64,000 bases of DNA from RGIG3009 sp964390295. GTDB lineage: Bacteria; Bacillota; Clostridia; Oscillospirales; Acutalibacteraceae. Numbering within the stretch: the stretch's first letter is position 1; every line of letters starts with the position of its first letter. Below, in pieces: positions 49,719 to 58,903 of this stretch. Under the pieces are notes generated by a model that saw nothing but the letters and a program-made list of their open reading frames with translations, was not told the DNA's origin and ran no database searches. The stretch is taken from assembly GCA_964390295.1 (NCBI GenBank), contig CAYMHR010000004.1, positions 1 to 64,000 of the forward strand, given 5' to 3'. The translations under genes were made by a program, and so were the position numbers.

Positions 49719-50582
49719 ATGGAGCAACAAACGATACAATGGTTTCCGGGGCACATGACACGGACGCGCCGTCGCATTGTCGATCGGCTTCCGTTGGTGG
49801 ACCTGGTAGTGGAGATCATCGACGCCCGTATCCCGGTCAGCAGCCGCAACCCGGATTTGGACGGTATTGTAGCCGGTAAACCGCGGTTGGTCGTCATGAA
49901 TAAGTCGGATATTGCCGACGAGGCGGCCACCAAGCAATGGCTGGCGTATTTTTCTTCGCAGGGGACACCGGCTCTGGCGGTGGACTGTAAGAGCGGTCGC
50001 GGTATTCAGAAATTCGTGTCCCTGTTGCGGGAACTGTTGAGTGATAAAATCGCCACGTGGGAGCAACGCGGCATGGCCAACCGCGCGATCCGCGTCATGG
50101 TGGTTGGAATTCCCAATTGCGGTAAATCTTCGTTTATCAACCGTATGGCACGCGGCGGCAAGGCCAAGGCCGAGGACCGTCCCGGTGTGACGCGGGATCA
50201 GCAGTGGTTTGTCATCGACGGCGGTGCACAGCTTCTGGATACTCCCGGCGTGCTGTGGCCGAAGTTTGAGGATCAGCAGGTGGCACTGCGGCTGGCCTTT
50301 ACCGGTGCCATTCGCGACGAGGTGCTGGACAGCGAGGAGCTGGCGTGTAGCCTGCTGGAGATATTGCAACGTCAGTACGAGCCGCTGTTGCGCGCTCGCT
50401 ATAAGCTGACCGAGGCTTTGCCGGATACCTCCTACGAGCTGTTGGAGCTGATCGGTCGAAAGCGCGGTATGCTGATCTCCGGTGGCGAGGTCAATACCGA
50501 GCGGGCGGCGATCATGCTGCTGGATGAATTCCGCGGCGGAAAGCTGGGACGGCTCACGTTGGAGTTGCCTCCGCAGGAATAA
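49719..50582 (+). CDS. rbgA: Ribosome biogenesis GTPase RbgA (YlqF)
   Basis: A 287-residue circularly permuted GTPase needed for 50S assembly. Motifs occur in the order G4 (VMNKSDIAD), G5, G1 (GIPNCGKSSFIN) and G3 (DTPGVLWP), the mark of the permuted class. IQWFPGHMTR is the usual N-terminus. GGGAGG precedes ATG 49719. Its place between rplS and rnhB matches the Bacillus order. Confidence 0.96.
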   Translation: MEQQTIQWFPGHMTRTRRRIVDRLPLVDLVVEIIDARIPVSSRNPDLDGIVAGKPRLVVMNKSDIADEAATKQWLAYFSSQGTPALAVDCKSGRGIQKFVSLLRELLSDKIATWEQRGMANRAIRVMVVGIPNCGKSSFINRMARGGKAKAEDRPGVTRDQQWFVIDGGAQLLDTPGVLWPKFEDQQVALRLAFTGAIRDEVLDSEELACSLLEILQRQYEPLLRARYKLTEALPDTSYELLELIGRKRGMLISGGEVNTERAAIMLLDEFRGGKLGRLTLELPPQE

Positions 50583-50609
50583 ACGTTAAACGGAAGGATG
50601 GGAAGAGCT

Positions 50610-51164
50610 GTGCAGTCCAAGACCGAAGAAAAGATCAAAACGCAAAAATCGCTGTTTGAATGGGCGCAAACGATCTGCATTGCACTCATCGCGATCACCG
50701 TAATTTATACGTTTTTGGGGCGTATGGTCAACGTGGAGGGACATTCCATGGAAAACACGTTGACCCACGGCGAGCGGTTGTTGCTTTCCAGCATGCCGTA
50801 TACGCCAGAGCACGGCGACATCGTGGTGATCAGTCGCGGCGAGGAGAAAACGCCTCTCATCAAGCGAGTCATCGGCTTGCCGGGTGACACGATCCGGATT
50901 GACGAAACGACCGGGCAGGTGTATCGCAACGGGGAGCTGCTGACAGAGCCTTACGTGGTTGGAGAAACGGCAACGGAAAAGATGACGGGCGAGATTACCG
51001 TCCCGGAGGGAATGTTGTTCGTCATGGGAGACAATCGTGCGTCGGGCTGTTCACTGGACAGCCGCACGTTCGGCTGTATCGCACAGGACGACGTGGTTGG
51101 CAAAACGGTGTTTCGCCTTCTGCCGCTTCAGCGCATGGGAGATTTGTATGATGACGAATATTGA
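50610..51164 (+). CDS. lepB: Signal peptidase I
   Basis: A 184-residue type I leader peptidase with one N-terminal transmembrane segment (about 19-36). The catalytic Ser46 is in VEGHSMENTL and Lys85 in LIKRVIGLPGD; GDNRASGCSLDSRTFG is box E. An ATG at 50598 is in frame but touches its only possible ribosome binding site; GTG 50610 lies 12 bases after GGAAGG, which is long but preferable. It overlaps rnhB by 17 bases. Confidence 0.94.
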   Translation: MQSKTEEKIKTQKSLFEWAQTICIALIAITVIYTFLGRMVNVEGHSMENTLTHGERLLLSSMPYTPEHGDIVVISRGEEKTPLIKRVIGLPGDTIRIDETTGQVYRNGELLTEPYVVGETATEKMTGEITVPEGMLFVMGDNRASGCSLDSRTFGCIAQDDVVGKTVFRLLPLQRMGDLYDDEY

Positions 51165-51750
51165 GTTTGACGAAGCCATCCGGCAGGAAGGCGTTTCACT
51201 TCTCTGCGGTGTAGATGAAGCCGGGCGCGGCCCACTGGCCGGTCCGGTGGTGGCGGCGGCCGTCATTTTGCGTCCCGACGCCATTCCGGAAGGCTTGAAC
51301 GATTCCAAAAAGCTATCGGAAAAGAAGCGCGAGCTGCTGTTTGACGATATTTGCCGCTCAGCGCTGGCGTATCACATAGCTTCCGCGTCGGTGGAGGAGA
51401 TCGAAGCCGTCAATATTTTGCAGGCGACCTATTTGGCGATGCAACGGGCGGTGGAAGGGCTGTCGGTGATACCGTCGTTGGTGCTGGTGGACGGCAATCG
51501 TTTGCCGCCGGCCTTGACGGTTCCGGCGCGCTTTGTGATTAAGGGCGACGCGCTCTCCGCTTCCATCGGCGCGGCCTCGATTTTGGCCAAAGTCAGCCGG
51601 GATCGCTGGATGCTGGAGCTGGATCGGCAGTATCCGGAATACGCCTTTGCCAAGCACAAGGGCTACGGAACGGCGTTGCATTACGAGCGGTTGCGCGAGT
51701 ACGGCGCTTCGCCGGTTCATCGCCGGAGCTTTTTGAAAACCATGCATTAG
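51148..51750 (+). CDS. rnhB: Ribonuclease HII
   Basis: A 200-residue enzyme that removes RNA from RNA-DNA hybrids and single ribonucleotides. The DEAGRG motif (from Asp23) starts the active site, followed by LNDSKKLSEKKRE, ILAKVSRDRWM and FAKHKGYGTALH. Two adjacent ATGs (51148, 51151) follow GGGAGAT. The gene starts inside the end of lepB. Confidence 0.96.
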   Translation: MMTNIEFDEAIRQEGVSLLCGVDEAGRGPLAGPVVAAAVILRPDAIPEGLNDSKKLSEKKRELLFDDICRSALAYHIASASVEEIEAVNILQATYLAMQRAVEGLSVIPSLVLVDGNRLPPALTVPARFVIKGDALSASIGAASILAKVSRDRWMLELDRQYPEYAFAKHKGYGTALHYERLREYGASPVHRRSFLKTMH

Positions 51751-51761
51751 GAGGAACAACG

Positions 51762-52127
51762 GTGGCTGGGTTGTCCAAAGGAGCGGCCGGCGAGGTGCTG
51801 GCGGCTCGTTACTTGCGCGATCAGGGTTACGATATTTTGGGTGCGAATTACCATAGCCGCTTCGGTGAGATCGACATAATTGCGGCCGACGATACGTATA
51901 TTGTGTTTGCAGAGGTCAAATGTCGTTCTCAAAACTCCTATTATGCACCGCGCGAAGCGGTGACGGCGGCCAAGCAACAGCGCATTATCAAAACGGCGTT
52001 GTTGTACCTGGCGGAATATCCACAAAACCGTCAACCGCGCTTTGACGTCATCGAGATTGTGACGGCACCCGGAGAAGCGATGAAGCCGATCTCCTTACAG
52101 CATTTGAAGAACGCATACGGCTGTTGA
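51762..52127 (+). CDS. YraN family (UPF0102) nuclease-fold protein
   Basis: A 121-residue protein with a Holliday junction resolvase-like fold. GEVLAARYLRDQGYDILGANYHSRFGEIDIIAADDTYIVFAEVKCRS carries the Glu-Asp-Glu-x-Lys set of the endonuclease fold. Its cell role is unproven. It starts with GTG 51762 after AGGAGGAAC and follows rnhB by 11 bases, a frequent pairing. Confidence 0.93.
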   Translation: MAGLSKGAAGEVLAARYLRDQGYDILGANYHSRFGEIDIIAADDTYIVFAEVKCRSQNSYYAPREAVTAAKQQRIIKTALLYLAEYPQNRQPRFDVIEIVTAPGEAMKPISLQHLKNAYGC

Positions 52128-52157
52128 CCTTCTGTAGTTTACGTCGGAGGCGAGCTT

Positions 52158-53099
52158 GTGCGATTGTTCGATATGCACTGCGATACCTTGTCTGCTTGCT
52201 ATCATGCCGGAGCCACGTTATGTAGTAACGACCGGCACATCGACCTGTGCCGTGGGCGGCAATATCGCCCCTGGTGTCAGGTCTTTTCCGCTTTTATCCC
52301 GGATTCCTTGCGTGGCAGAGCCGCCTTTCGGTACGTCTGTCGCTTGCTTGCGTTTGCGCGGGAGCAGGAAAAGCGGTTTCCGCAGCAGCTGTTGCTGGTC
52401 AATGATGTCGCCCAAATGGAGGCGGCGATCCGTTCCGGACGCTGTGCCGGTCTGTTGGCGGTGGAGGGCGGAGCGGCGCTGGCCGGAAAACTGCGGCACG
52501 TGGCTTCGTTGGCGGCACGCGGCGTTCGCGTTATGACGCTAACGTGGAACGGCGACAACGAGCTGGGACACGGCTGCCTGTCGCCAAGTCGGGAAGGACT
52601 GACGCCGTTTGGCCGTCAGGTGGTGCGCGAGCTGTGCCGATGCGGCATCGTTCCCGACGTTTCACACTTGAATGAGGCCGGTTTTTGGGACGTGGCCACG
52701 TTGTCCGATCGACCGTTTATCGCCAGCCATTCGTTGTCCGGAACGGTGCATGGGCATCCGCGCAATTTGAGCGATGCACAATTTAAGGAACTGCGGCGGC
52801 GCGGCGGTTTGGTGGGCATTTCGCTGTGCACCGAGCAGCTCGGCGGCACCGATTTCGAGACCGTATATCGACACATTTCGCATTATTTGTCGCTGGACGG
52901 CGATTCCACGGTGGCTTTCGGCGGAGACTGGGATGGCACCACCTTGCCGGATGACTGGAACGGTATCGACGCTGTGGTGAGCTTGGCCGAATATTTGTCG
53001 GGAAAAGGCCTGTCGGATGCGCTGCTGGATCGGATATTTTTCAAAAACGCCTTTGATTTTTTCTCTTCTACTTTACAACCGGGCGGAAATGAAGTATAA
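52158..53099 (+). CDS. Membrane dipeptidase (M19)
   Basis: A 313-residue zinc dipeptidase. The metal ligands are recognisable: HCD in FDMHCDTLSACY, Glu in LLAVEGG, His in VSHLNEAGFWD and in IASHSL, and Asp in GGDWDG. It likely cleaves dipeptides, perhaps D-containing ones, in the cytoplasm, as no signal peptide is seen. It starts with GTG 52158 after GGAGGCGAG. The thrC promoter lies inside its end. Confidence 0.92.
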   Translation: MRLFDMHCDTLSACYHAGATLCSNDRHIDLCRGRQYRPWCQVFSAFIPDSLRGRAAFRYVCRLLAFAREQEKRFPQQLLLVNDVAQMEAAIRSGRCAGLLAVEGGAALAGKLRHVASLAARGVRVMTLTWNGDNELGHGCLSPSREGLTPFGRQVVRELCRCGIVPDVSHLNEAGFWDVATLSDRPFIASHSLSGTVHGHPRNLSDAQFKELRRRGGLVGISLCTEQLGGTDFETVYRHISHYLSLDGDSTVAFGGDWDGTTLPDDWNGIDAVVSLAEYLSGKGLSDALLDRIFFKNAFDFFSSTLQPGGNEV

Positions 53100-53100
53100 T
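53072..53100 (+). promoter_or_regulatory. Promoter of thrC
   Basis: TTTACA (53072-53077) and TATAAT (53095-53100) are 17 bp apart, within the last codons of the dipeptidase gene. Confidence 0.75.
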
Positions 53101-53148
53101 TTAAGTTAATCTTTTTGAAATTTTCAAAGTAAGGCGAGGTCAATAGCT

Positions 53149-54639
53149 ATGATGTATACCAGCACACGGGATCATTCGGTACATACCACGGCGGCACAGG
53201 CGATTACGCAGGGCATTTCCGCGGACGGCGGTTTGTTCGTTCCGGAATCGTTGCCGACAATCTCCGGGGACGAGCTGTCCGCCATGACGTCGAAAACCTA
53301 CACGGAACGCGCCGTGACCGTGCTGTCTCGTTTTCTTACTGATTTTTCCGAAGCTGAGGTCTCGGAGTGTGCAGAAGCGGCATACGGGACCGGGCGTTTT
53401 CTGGCACCGGAGGTGGCGCCGGTGCACACCTTGAAGGGCGGCGTTCATCTGCTGGAGCTGTGGCACGGGCCGACCTGCGCTTTCAAGGATATGGCGTTGC
53501 AAATTTTGCCGCATTTGATGCGCGTGTCGGCGCAAAAAACCTCCGACGGCAAGGAAATCGTGATTTTGGTAGCCACTTCGGGCGATACCGGCAAGGCGGC
53601 ATTGGAAGGCTTCCGCGATGCGCCGCATACGCGAATTTTGGTTTTCTATCCCGAAAACGGCGTTAGTCCGATGCAAAAGCTGCAGATGACGACACAACAG
53701 GGCAACAACGTCGGCGTTTGTGCCATTCGCGGCAACTTCGACGACGCACAAAGCGGCGTGAAATCCATCTTTACCGATCCTGCCATGCGGGACAAGCTGG
53801 CACAACGGGGTCAGGCTTTTTCTTCTGCCAACTCCATCAACTGGGGCCGTTTGGTTCCGCAGATCGTATATTATTTTTCGGCCTATTGCGATTTGGTCGC
53901 CCAAGGCACCATCGCCCTTGGCGATTCGGTCAACGTAGCGGTTCCCACGGGAAATTTCGGCAATATTTTGGCGGCGTATTATGCTCGTGAAATGGGCTTG
54001 CCGATTGCCCGCCTGATCTGCGCTTCCAACTGCAACAACGTGCTGACGGATTTCATTCGCACCGGCGTGTACGATCGTCAGCGTGCGTTCCATACAACGA
54101 TTTCTCCGTCCATGGACATTTTGATTTCCTCCAACCTGGAACGGTTGCTGTTCCACCTGTCCGGCGGCGACACCGGCCTGATTGCCGACTTGATGAACCA
54201 GCTCGGTACCACCGGCCGTTACGTCGTCCCGGCTCCTCTGCTGGCAAAAATCCAGGCAATGTTTTCAGCGGGCTGGTGCGATGACGAAAGCACGTTGGCA
54301 ACCATTCGCCGCACGTTTGATGAACAGGCGTATTTGTGCGATACGCACACGGCAGTTGCCGTATCGGTGTGCGAGGAATATCGCCGTGAAACCGGCGATC
54401 GCAAGCCGGTAATCGTGGCGTCAACGGCTGATCCGTACAAATTCTCTGCCAGCGTTCTTCGCGCTTTTGGCGAGGAGAACCCGGCGGAAGACGAATTTGA
54501 CAAGGTGGAGCATCTCCATCGCCTGACCGGTGCACCGATCCCGCCGTCTCTGGCGGTACTGCGCGGACAGCAGCCGCGCTTTAATCAGGTTTGCAGTCGC
54601 GAAACGATGGAAGAAACCGTGGAAGCAATGCTGAAATAA
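53149..54639 (+). CDS. thrC: Threonine synthase
   Basis: A 496-residue PLP enzyme that turns O-phosphohomoserine into threonine. The PLP lysine is in GPTCAFKDMALQ, with LVATSGDTGKAALEGF and the phosphate loop PTGNFGNILAAYYA. The long N-terminal YTSTRDHSVHTTAAQAITQGISADGGLFVPE part marks the class II (yeast and E. coli type) form. AAGGCGAGGT precedes ATG 53149. No other threonine gene is adjacent. Confidence 0.96.
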   Translation: MMYTSTRDHSVHTTAAQAITQGISADGGLFVPESLPTISGDELSAMTSKTYTERAVTVLSRFLTDFSEAEVSECAEAAYGTGRFLAPEVAPVHTLKGGVHLLELWHGPTCAFKDMALQILPHLMRVSAQKTSDGKEIVILVATSGDTGKAALEGFRDAPHTRILVFYPENGVSPMQKLQMTTQQGNNVGVCAIRGNFDDAQSGVKSIFTDPAMRDKLAQRGQAFSSANSINWGRLVPQIVYYFSAYCDLVAQGTIALGDSVNVAVPTGNFGNILAAYYAREMGLPIARLICASNCNNVLTDFIRTGVYDRQRAFHTTISPSMDILISSNLERLLFHLSGGDTGLIADLMNQLGTTGRYVVPAPLLAKIQAMFSAGWCDDESTLATIRRTFDEQAYLCDTHTAVAVSVCEEYRRETGDRKPVIVASTADPYKFSASVLRAFGEENPAEDEFDKVEHLHRLTGAPIPPSLAVLRGQQPRFNQVCSRETMEETVEAMLK

Positions 54640-54652
54640 GCGAGGTGGCGGT

Positions 54653-55345
54653 GTGGCATTATTTGCGTTGTCCGACCCTCATTTATCACTGGCCGCCGAT
54701 AAATCCATGACGGTTTTTCGCGGCTGGGACGATTACGTGGTGCGTCTGGAAAAGAATTGGCGCGCTCTGGTGCAGCCGCAGGATACCGTGGTGCTTGCCG
54801 GGGATATTTCGTGGGCCATGGCGCTGGAGGATACGTTGGCCGATTTTGCGTTTTTACACTCTTTGCCGGGGCGTAAGCTGTTGCTGAAGGGCAATCATGA
54901 CTATTGGTGGTGCACGCGCCGCAAAATGGATTGCTTTTTGCAGGAGCACGGCTTGGATTCACTGACCATCGTGCATAACGATGCGGTCACGGTAGACGGT
55001 CGCTTTGCCGTTTGCGGTACGCGCGGCTGGTTTTACGACGATAGCGAGCCGGATAATGCCAAAATCCTGCGGCGGGAAGCGGCACGCTTGCAAATGTCGC
55101 TGGATGCGGCTGTGGCAACCGGCTTGGAGCCGATCGTATTTCTGCATTATCCGCCGTTGCTTGACGGGCATGAGTGTACCGAACTGTTGCAGGTTTTGCA
55201 GGGAACGCCGGTGCGCCGTTGCTACTACGGGCATCTGCATGGTGCCGGAATCCGGCAGGCGTTTCAGGGCGAGTGGCAGGGAATACGGTTCTATTTGACC
55301 TCGTGTGACGCACTTTCCTTTTGCCCTCTTCTTATTCCGGACTAA
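54653..55345 (+). CDS. Metallophosphoesterase
   Basis: A 230-residue calcineurin-like phosphoesterase. Metal motifs are SDPHL (in the usual D-x-H form), VVLAGDISWA, LLKGNHDYWW, HYPP and YYGHLHGAG. The substrate is unknown. It starts with GTG 54653 after GAGGTGGCG and follows thrC by 13 bases. Confidence 0.9.
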   Translation: MALFALSDPHLSLAADKSMTVFRGWDDYVVRLEKNWRALVQPQDTVVLAGDISWAMALEDTLADFAFLHSLPGRKLLLKGNHDYWWCTRRKMDCFLQEHGLDSLTIVHNDAVTVDGRFAVCGTRGWFYDDSEPDNAKILRREAARLQMSLDAAVATGLEPIVFLHYPPLLDGHECTELLQVLQGTPVRRCYYGHLHGAGIRQAFQGEWQGIRFYLTSCDALSFCPLLIPD

Positions 55346-55381
55346 AAACTTTAGAAAACGGCTGAAATACAAAAAATATAG

Positions 55382-55410
55382 TGGAATTTTTCAGCATACT
55401 GTGATATAAT
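55382..55410 (+). promoter_or_regulatory. Promoter of tig
   Basis: TATAAT (55405-55410) has a TGA just before it, an extended -10 box. The -35 position holds only TGGAAT (55382-55387). Confidence 0.65.
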
Positions 55411-55475
55411 AGCTTGTATTTATAATACACTGCTTTGGTATTTTAAGGATTTTCAAATCATAGGAGGCAACAATC

Positions 55476-56792
55476 ATGGCATTGAAGCAGGCAAACAAAG
55501 TAGAAACCAACCGTGTCGAGCTGGAGATCGAGGTCGGCGCAGAAGCGTTTGAGGCGGCTGTTCAGGCGGCGTATCGCAAGAACGTCGGCAAGGTCAATGT
55601 TCCCGGCTTCCGCAAGGGCAAGGCTCCCCGCGCAATCGTGGAAAAGCTGTACGGCACCGGCGTATTTTACGAGGATGCGATCAACGATCTGTATCCCACC
55701 GCGCTGGACGAAGCGATCCGCGAGTCCGGTTACGAATACGTGGAAGACAAGGTCGATCTGGACGTTGTCTCTGTCGGTGCCGAGGGCCTGTGCTTTAAGG
55801 CGGTGATTACCGTCAAGCCGGAAATCGAGGTCACCGAGTACAAGGGGCTGAAAGCAAAGAAGAAGTCCGTTTCCGTGAAAGAAGATGAAATCAAGGTGGA
55901 GCTGGATAAGCTGTTGGATCGCAACTCCCGTTTGATCACGGTTGAGGATCGCGCCGCTGCCGAAGGCGACACCGTGGTGTTCGACTTTGACGGCTACGTG
56001 GACGGCGTGGCCTTTGAAGGCGGCAAGGCGGAAAACCACACGCTGGTGCTTGGTTCCGGTCAGTTTATCCCCGGCTTCGAGGATCAGATCGTCGGCAAAA
56101 AGCCGGAGGAAGCCTTCGACGTCAACGTGACCTTCCCGGAAGAGTATCACGTGGCGGAGCTCGCCGGCAAGCCGGCTGTTTTCAAGTGCCTGTTGCACGA
56201 GATCAAGACCAAGGAGCTGCCGGAGCTGAACGACGATTTTGCCAAGGATTGCAGTGAGTTCGACACGCTGGAAGCGCTGAAGGCGGACGTTAAGGCGACG
56301 CTGAAGCATCAAAAGGAGCACGCTGCTGACGAAGCGTTTGAAGTGGAGCTGATGGATCAGCTGTGCAACAATGTTCAGGGTGAAATTCCGAACGCAATGT
56401 ACGAAAACCGCATCAACGAAAGCGTACAGGATTTCAGCTATCGTCTGCAGATGCAGGGCTTGGATATGGACACCTATCTGAAGTACACCGGCATGGACGT
56501 CGAGAACTTCCGCAACGGCTTCCGTGAGCAGGCGGAGCGCTCCGTTAAGGTGCGTTTGGCGCTGGAAAAGATCGCGGCGCTGGAAAATCTGGCTCCGACC
56601 GACGAAGAGATTGAGGCCGAATTCCAGAAGTATGCCGACCAGTACTCCATGGAGCTGGATAAAATCAAATCTCTGATCCCGGAAGCCAGTATTCGCGGTG
56701 ATCTGGCTGTGGCGCAGGCGATGGATTTGGTCAAGGCCAATGCCGTGGCTCCGACCAAAGCAAAAGCCAAAAAAGAGGAAAAAGAGGATTAA
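55476..56792 (+). CDS. tig: Trigger factor
   Basis: A 438-residue ribosome-bound chaperone with prolyl isomerase activity. The ribosome-docking signature appears as VPGFRKGKAPRAIVEK near residues 43-58. The FKBP domain (about 150-240) has AAEGDTVVFDFDGYVDGVAFEGG, and the C-terminal helical arms follow. AGGAGG precedes the ATG. It opens the run tig-clpP-clpX-lon-engB, the usual Firmicutes quality-control cluster. Confidence 0.97.
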   Translation: MALKQANKVETNRVELEIEVGAEAFEAAVQAAYRKNVGKVNVPGFRKGKAPRAIVEKLYGTGVFYEDAINDLYPTALDEAIRESGYEYVEDKVDLDVVSVGAEGLCFKAVITVKPEIEVTEYKGLKAKKKSVSVKEDEIKVELDKLLDRNSRLITVEDRAAAEGDTVVFDFDGYVDGVAFEGGKAENHTLVLGSGQFIPGFEDQIVGKKPEEAFDVNVTFPEEYHVAELAGKPAVFKCLLHEIKTKELPELNDDFAKDCSEFDTLEALKADVKATLKHQKEHAADEAFEVELMDQLCNNVQGEIPNAMYENRINESVQDFSYRLQMQGLDMDTYLKYTGMDVENFRNGFREQAERSVKVRLALEKIAALENLAPTDEEIEAEFQKYADQYSMELDKIKSLIPEASIRGDLAVAQAMDLVKANAVAPTKAKAKKEEKED

Positions 56793-56847
56793 GTCCTTTT
56801 TACCTGTCTATATTATTTAGAGGCAATACCGAGAAAGGATGAGTGCT

Positions 56848-57435
56848 ATGAGCAGTTTGGTGCCTTACGTAGTCGAGCAGACCGGTCGTGGTGAACGTAG
56901 CTACGATATTTTCTCCCGTCTGCTGAACGATCGTATTATTATGCTGTCGGACGAGGTAAACGATGCGACGGCCTCGTTGGTGGTGGCGCAGCTTCTGTAT
57001 TTGGAGGGGCAGGACCCCGACAAAGACGTCCACTTGTATATCAATTCTCCCGGCGGCTCCATTTCCGCGGGTATGGCGATTTACGATACCATGCAGTTTA
57101 TCAAATGCGACGTATCCACCATCTGTATCGGTATGGCGGCAAGTATGGGATCGTTTCTGCTGGCGGCCGGTACCAAGGGCAAGCGCTTGGCACTGCCCAA
57201 CAGCGAGATCATGATTCACCAGCCGCTCGGTGGTGCACAGGGCCAGGCCAGCGATATTAAGATTCAGGCTGAGCACATTCTGTTCATCCGCAATCGTATG
57301 AACAGCCTGCTGGCACAAATGACCGGGCAATCCTTAAAGGTGATTGAAAAGGATACGGATCGTGACAATTGGATGACGGCGGAGGATGCCGTCAAGTACG
57401 GTTTGATCGATAAGGTGATTGAAAAGCGCGCCTGA
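56848..57435 (+). CDS. clpP: ATP-dependent Clp protease proteolytic subunit
   Basis: A 195-residue serine protease forming the 14-subunit barrel. The triad is Ser99 (GMAASMGSF), His124 (MIHQPLGG) and Asp173 (DRDNW). INSPGGSISAGMAIYDTMQ is conserved. AAAGGATG supports ATG 56848; ATG 56839 lies inside that site. It pairs with ClpX encoded 40 bases later. Confidence 0.98.
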   Translation: MSSLVPYVVEQTGRGERSYDIFSRLLNDRIIMLSDEVNDATASLVVAQLLYLEGQDPDKDVHLYINSPGGSISAGMAIYDTMQFIKCDVSTICIGMAASMGSFLLAAGTKGKRLALPNSEIMIHQPLGGAQGQASDIKIQAEHILFIRNRMNSLLAQMTGQSLKVIEKDTDRDNWMTAEDAVKYGLIDKVIEKRA

Positions 57436-57475
57436 TCGACCGGATCATTCTAACGTTACTGAGAGGATATGACAC

Positions 57476-58780
57476 ATGCCGAAAAACGACGAAACTCGTT
57501 CGATTTGTTGCTCTTTTTGCGGAAAAGCGCAGGAAGAAGTCTATCGCCTGATTGCCGGCCCCGGCGTTTATATCTGCAACGAATGTATTGAGCTGTGCAT
57601 GGATATTTTGGAGGATGGGTCCCATTTTTCCAACAAGCATTCCTTGGACGGCGAGGCATCGTTTACGTTACCCACGCCTCAAGAGCTGAAACAATCTCTG
57701 GATGAGTACGTGATTGGGCAGGATGCCGCCAAGGTGACGCTGTCGGTCGCGGTGTATAATCATTACAAGCGCATTTTCATGCAAAAGCAAAGCGACGTGG
57801 AGATCGGCAAGAGCAACGTGTTGTTGCTGGGCCCTACCGGCGTCGGTAAAACGGCGTTGGCACAAACGCTGGCAAAGACCTTAAACGTTCCTTTTGCGAT
57901 TGCCGATGCCACGACCTTGACAGAGGCCGGTTACGTCGGTGAGGACGTGGAAAACATTTTGTTGCGTCTGATTCAGGCGGCAGAGGGCAACGTGGAGCGC
58001 GCCCAACGCGGGATCATCTATATCGACGAAATCGATAAGGTGGCGCGTCGCAGTGAAAACCCTTCCATTACGAGGGATGTCAGCGGCGAAGGCGTGCAGC
58101 AGGCTTTGCTGAAAATTCTGGAAGGCACCGTTTCCAACGTGCCTCCGAACGGCGGACGCAAGCATCCGCAGCAGGAGTTTATTCAGATTGATACCAGCAA
58201 CATTTTGTTTATCCTCGGCGGTGCCTTCGACGGCATTGAAAAGATCGTAGAAAAGCGCATTTCTTCCGGTGCCATGGGCTTTGGAAACGAAGTAAAGTCC
58301 AAAAAGGATTTGGATCAGGGTGAGATGTATCGCCAGGTCGTTCCGCAGGATTTGATCAAATTTGGGCTGATTCCCGAATTGGTGGGACGTATGCCGGTGA
58401 TTACGGCGTTGCAACCGCTGGACGTGGACGCGCTGATCCAAATTCTCAGCAAGCCGCGCAGCGCGTTGCTCAAGCAGTATACCAGCTTGCTGAACATGGA
58501 CGGCGTCGAGCTTGTTTTTGAACCGGATGCGCTGGCGGCGGTAGCCGAAGAAACGCTGAAGCGGAATACCGGTGCTCGCGGTTTGCGCTCGGTTATGGAG
58601 GAAGTGCTGACCAAGCTGATGTTTGATCTGCCTACCGACTACACGGTAGAAAAGGTTGTCATCACACGCGATTGCGTGCTGAATGGCGCCGCGCCGGAGC
58701 TGGTTAAGAATCCGGATAAAAAGCCGACTCGCATTAGAACGCCGGGAAAAAAAGCACCCCGACGCAAGGTGACGGCATAA
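57476..58780 (+). CDS. clpX: ATP-dependent Clp protease ATP-binding subunit ClpX
   Basis: A 434-residue AAA+ unfoldase that feeds ClpP. The zinc-binding domain has Cys12, Cys15, Cys34 and Cys37 (CSFCGK and CNEC). Walker A is GPTGVGKT, Walker B is GIIYIDEIDK, and the ClpP-contacting loop and sensor GARGLRSVMEE are intact. The basic C-terminal tail is typical. A hairpin separates it from lon. Confidence 0.98.
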   Translation: MPKNDETRSICCSFCGKAQEEVYRLIAGPGVYICNECIELCMDILEDGSHFSNKHSLDGEASFTLPTPQELKQSLDEYVIGQDAAKVTLSVAVYNHYKRIFMQKQSDVEIGKSNVLLLGPTGVGKTALAQTLAKTLNVPFAIADATTLTEAGYVGEDVENILLRLIQAAEGNVERAQRGIIYIDEIDKVARRSENPSITRDVSGEGVQQALLKILEGTVSNVPPNGGRKHPQQEFIQIDTSNILFILGGAFDGIEKIVEKRISSGAMGFGNEVKSKKDLDQGEMYRQVVPQDLIKFGLIPELVGRMPVITALQPLDVDALIQILSKPRSALLKQYTSLLNMDGVELVFEPDALAAVAEETLKRNTGARGLRSVMEEVLTKLMFDLPTDYTVEKVVITRDCVLNGAAPELVKNPDKKPTRIRTPGKKAPRRKVTA

Positions 58781-58795
58781 CCAATGATAAGAAAG

Positions 58796-58837
58796 GTCAG
58801 CAACAGACCGCAGGAATGCGACCGGTTGCTGGCTTTT
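58796..58837 (+). terminator. Hairpin between clpX and lon
   Basis: A 9 bp stem with one G-T pair (58796-58804 with 58825-58833) encloses a smaller CGCA/TGCG hairpin and ends in TTTT. It probably reduces read-through from clpX to lon rather than stopping it fully. Confidence 0.6.
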
Positions 58838-58903
58838 CGCAATCGCAAGCGGCACGGCCGCGTTTGACATTCAGCGGATGCTGAAAGCACAGGAGTGAAC
58901 AAC

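Noticed and set aside
51037..51147. Upstream extension of rnhB.
   Set aside because: It overlaps the lepB active-site coding region in another frame; the double ATG at 51148 has a ribosome binding site and fits family length.
53140..54156. Long antisense frames opposite thrC and, likewise, opposite the lipoprotein (925-2100), tig (55458-56321), clpX (57881-58870), lon (59894-60916) and spoIVA (43646-44470).
   Set aside because: All lie opposite well-supported genes and give sequences rich in His/Arg/Gln without any recognisable family or ribosome binding site.
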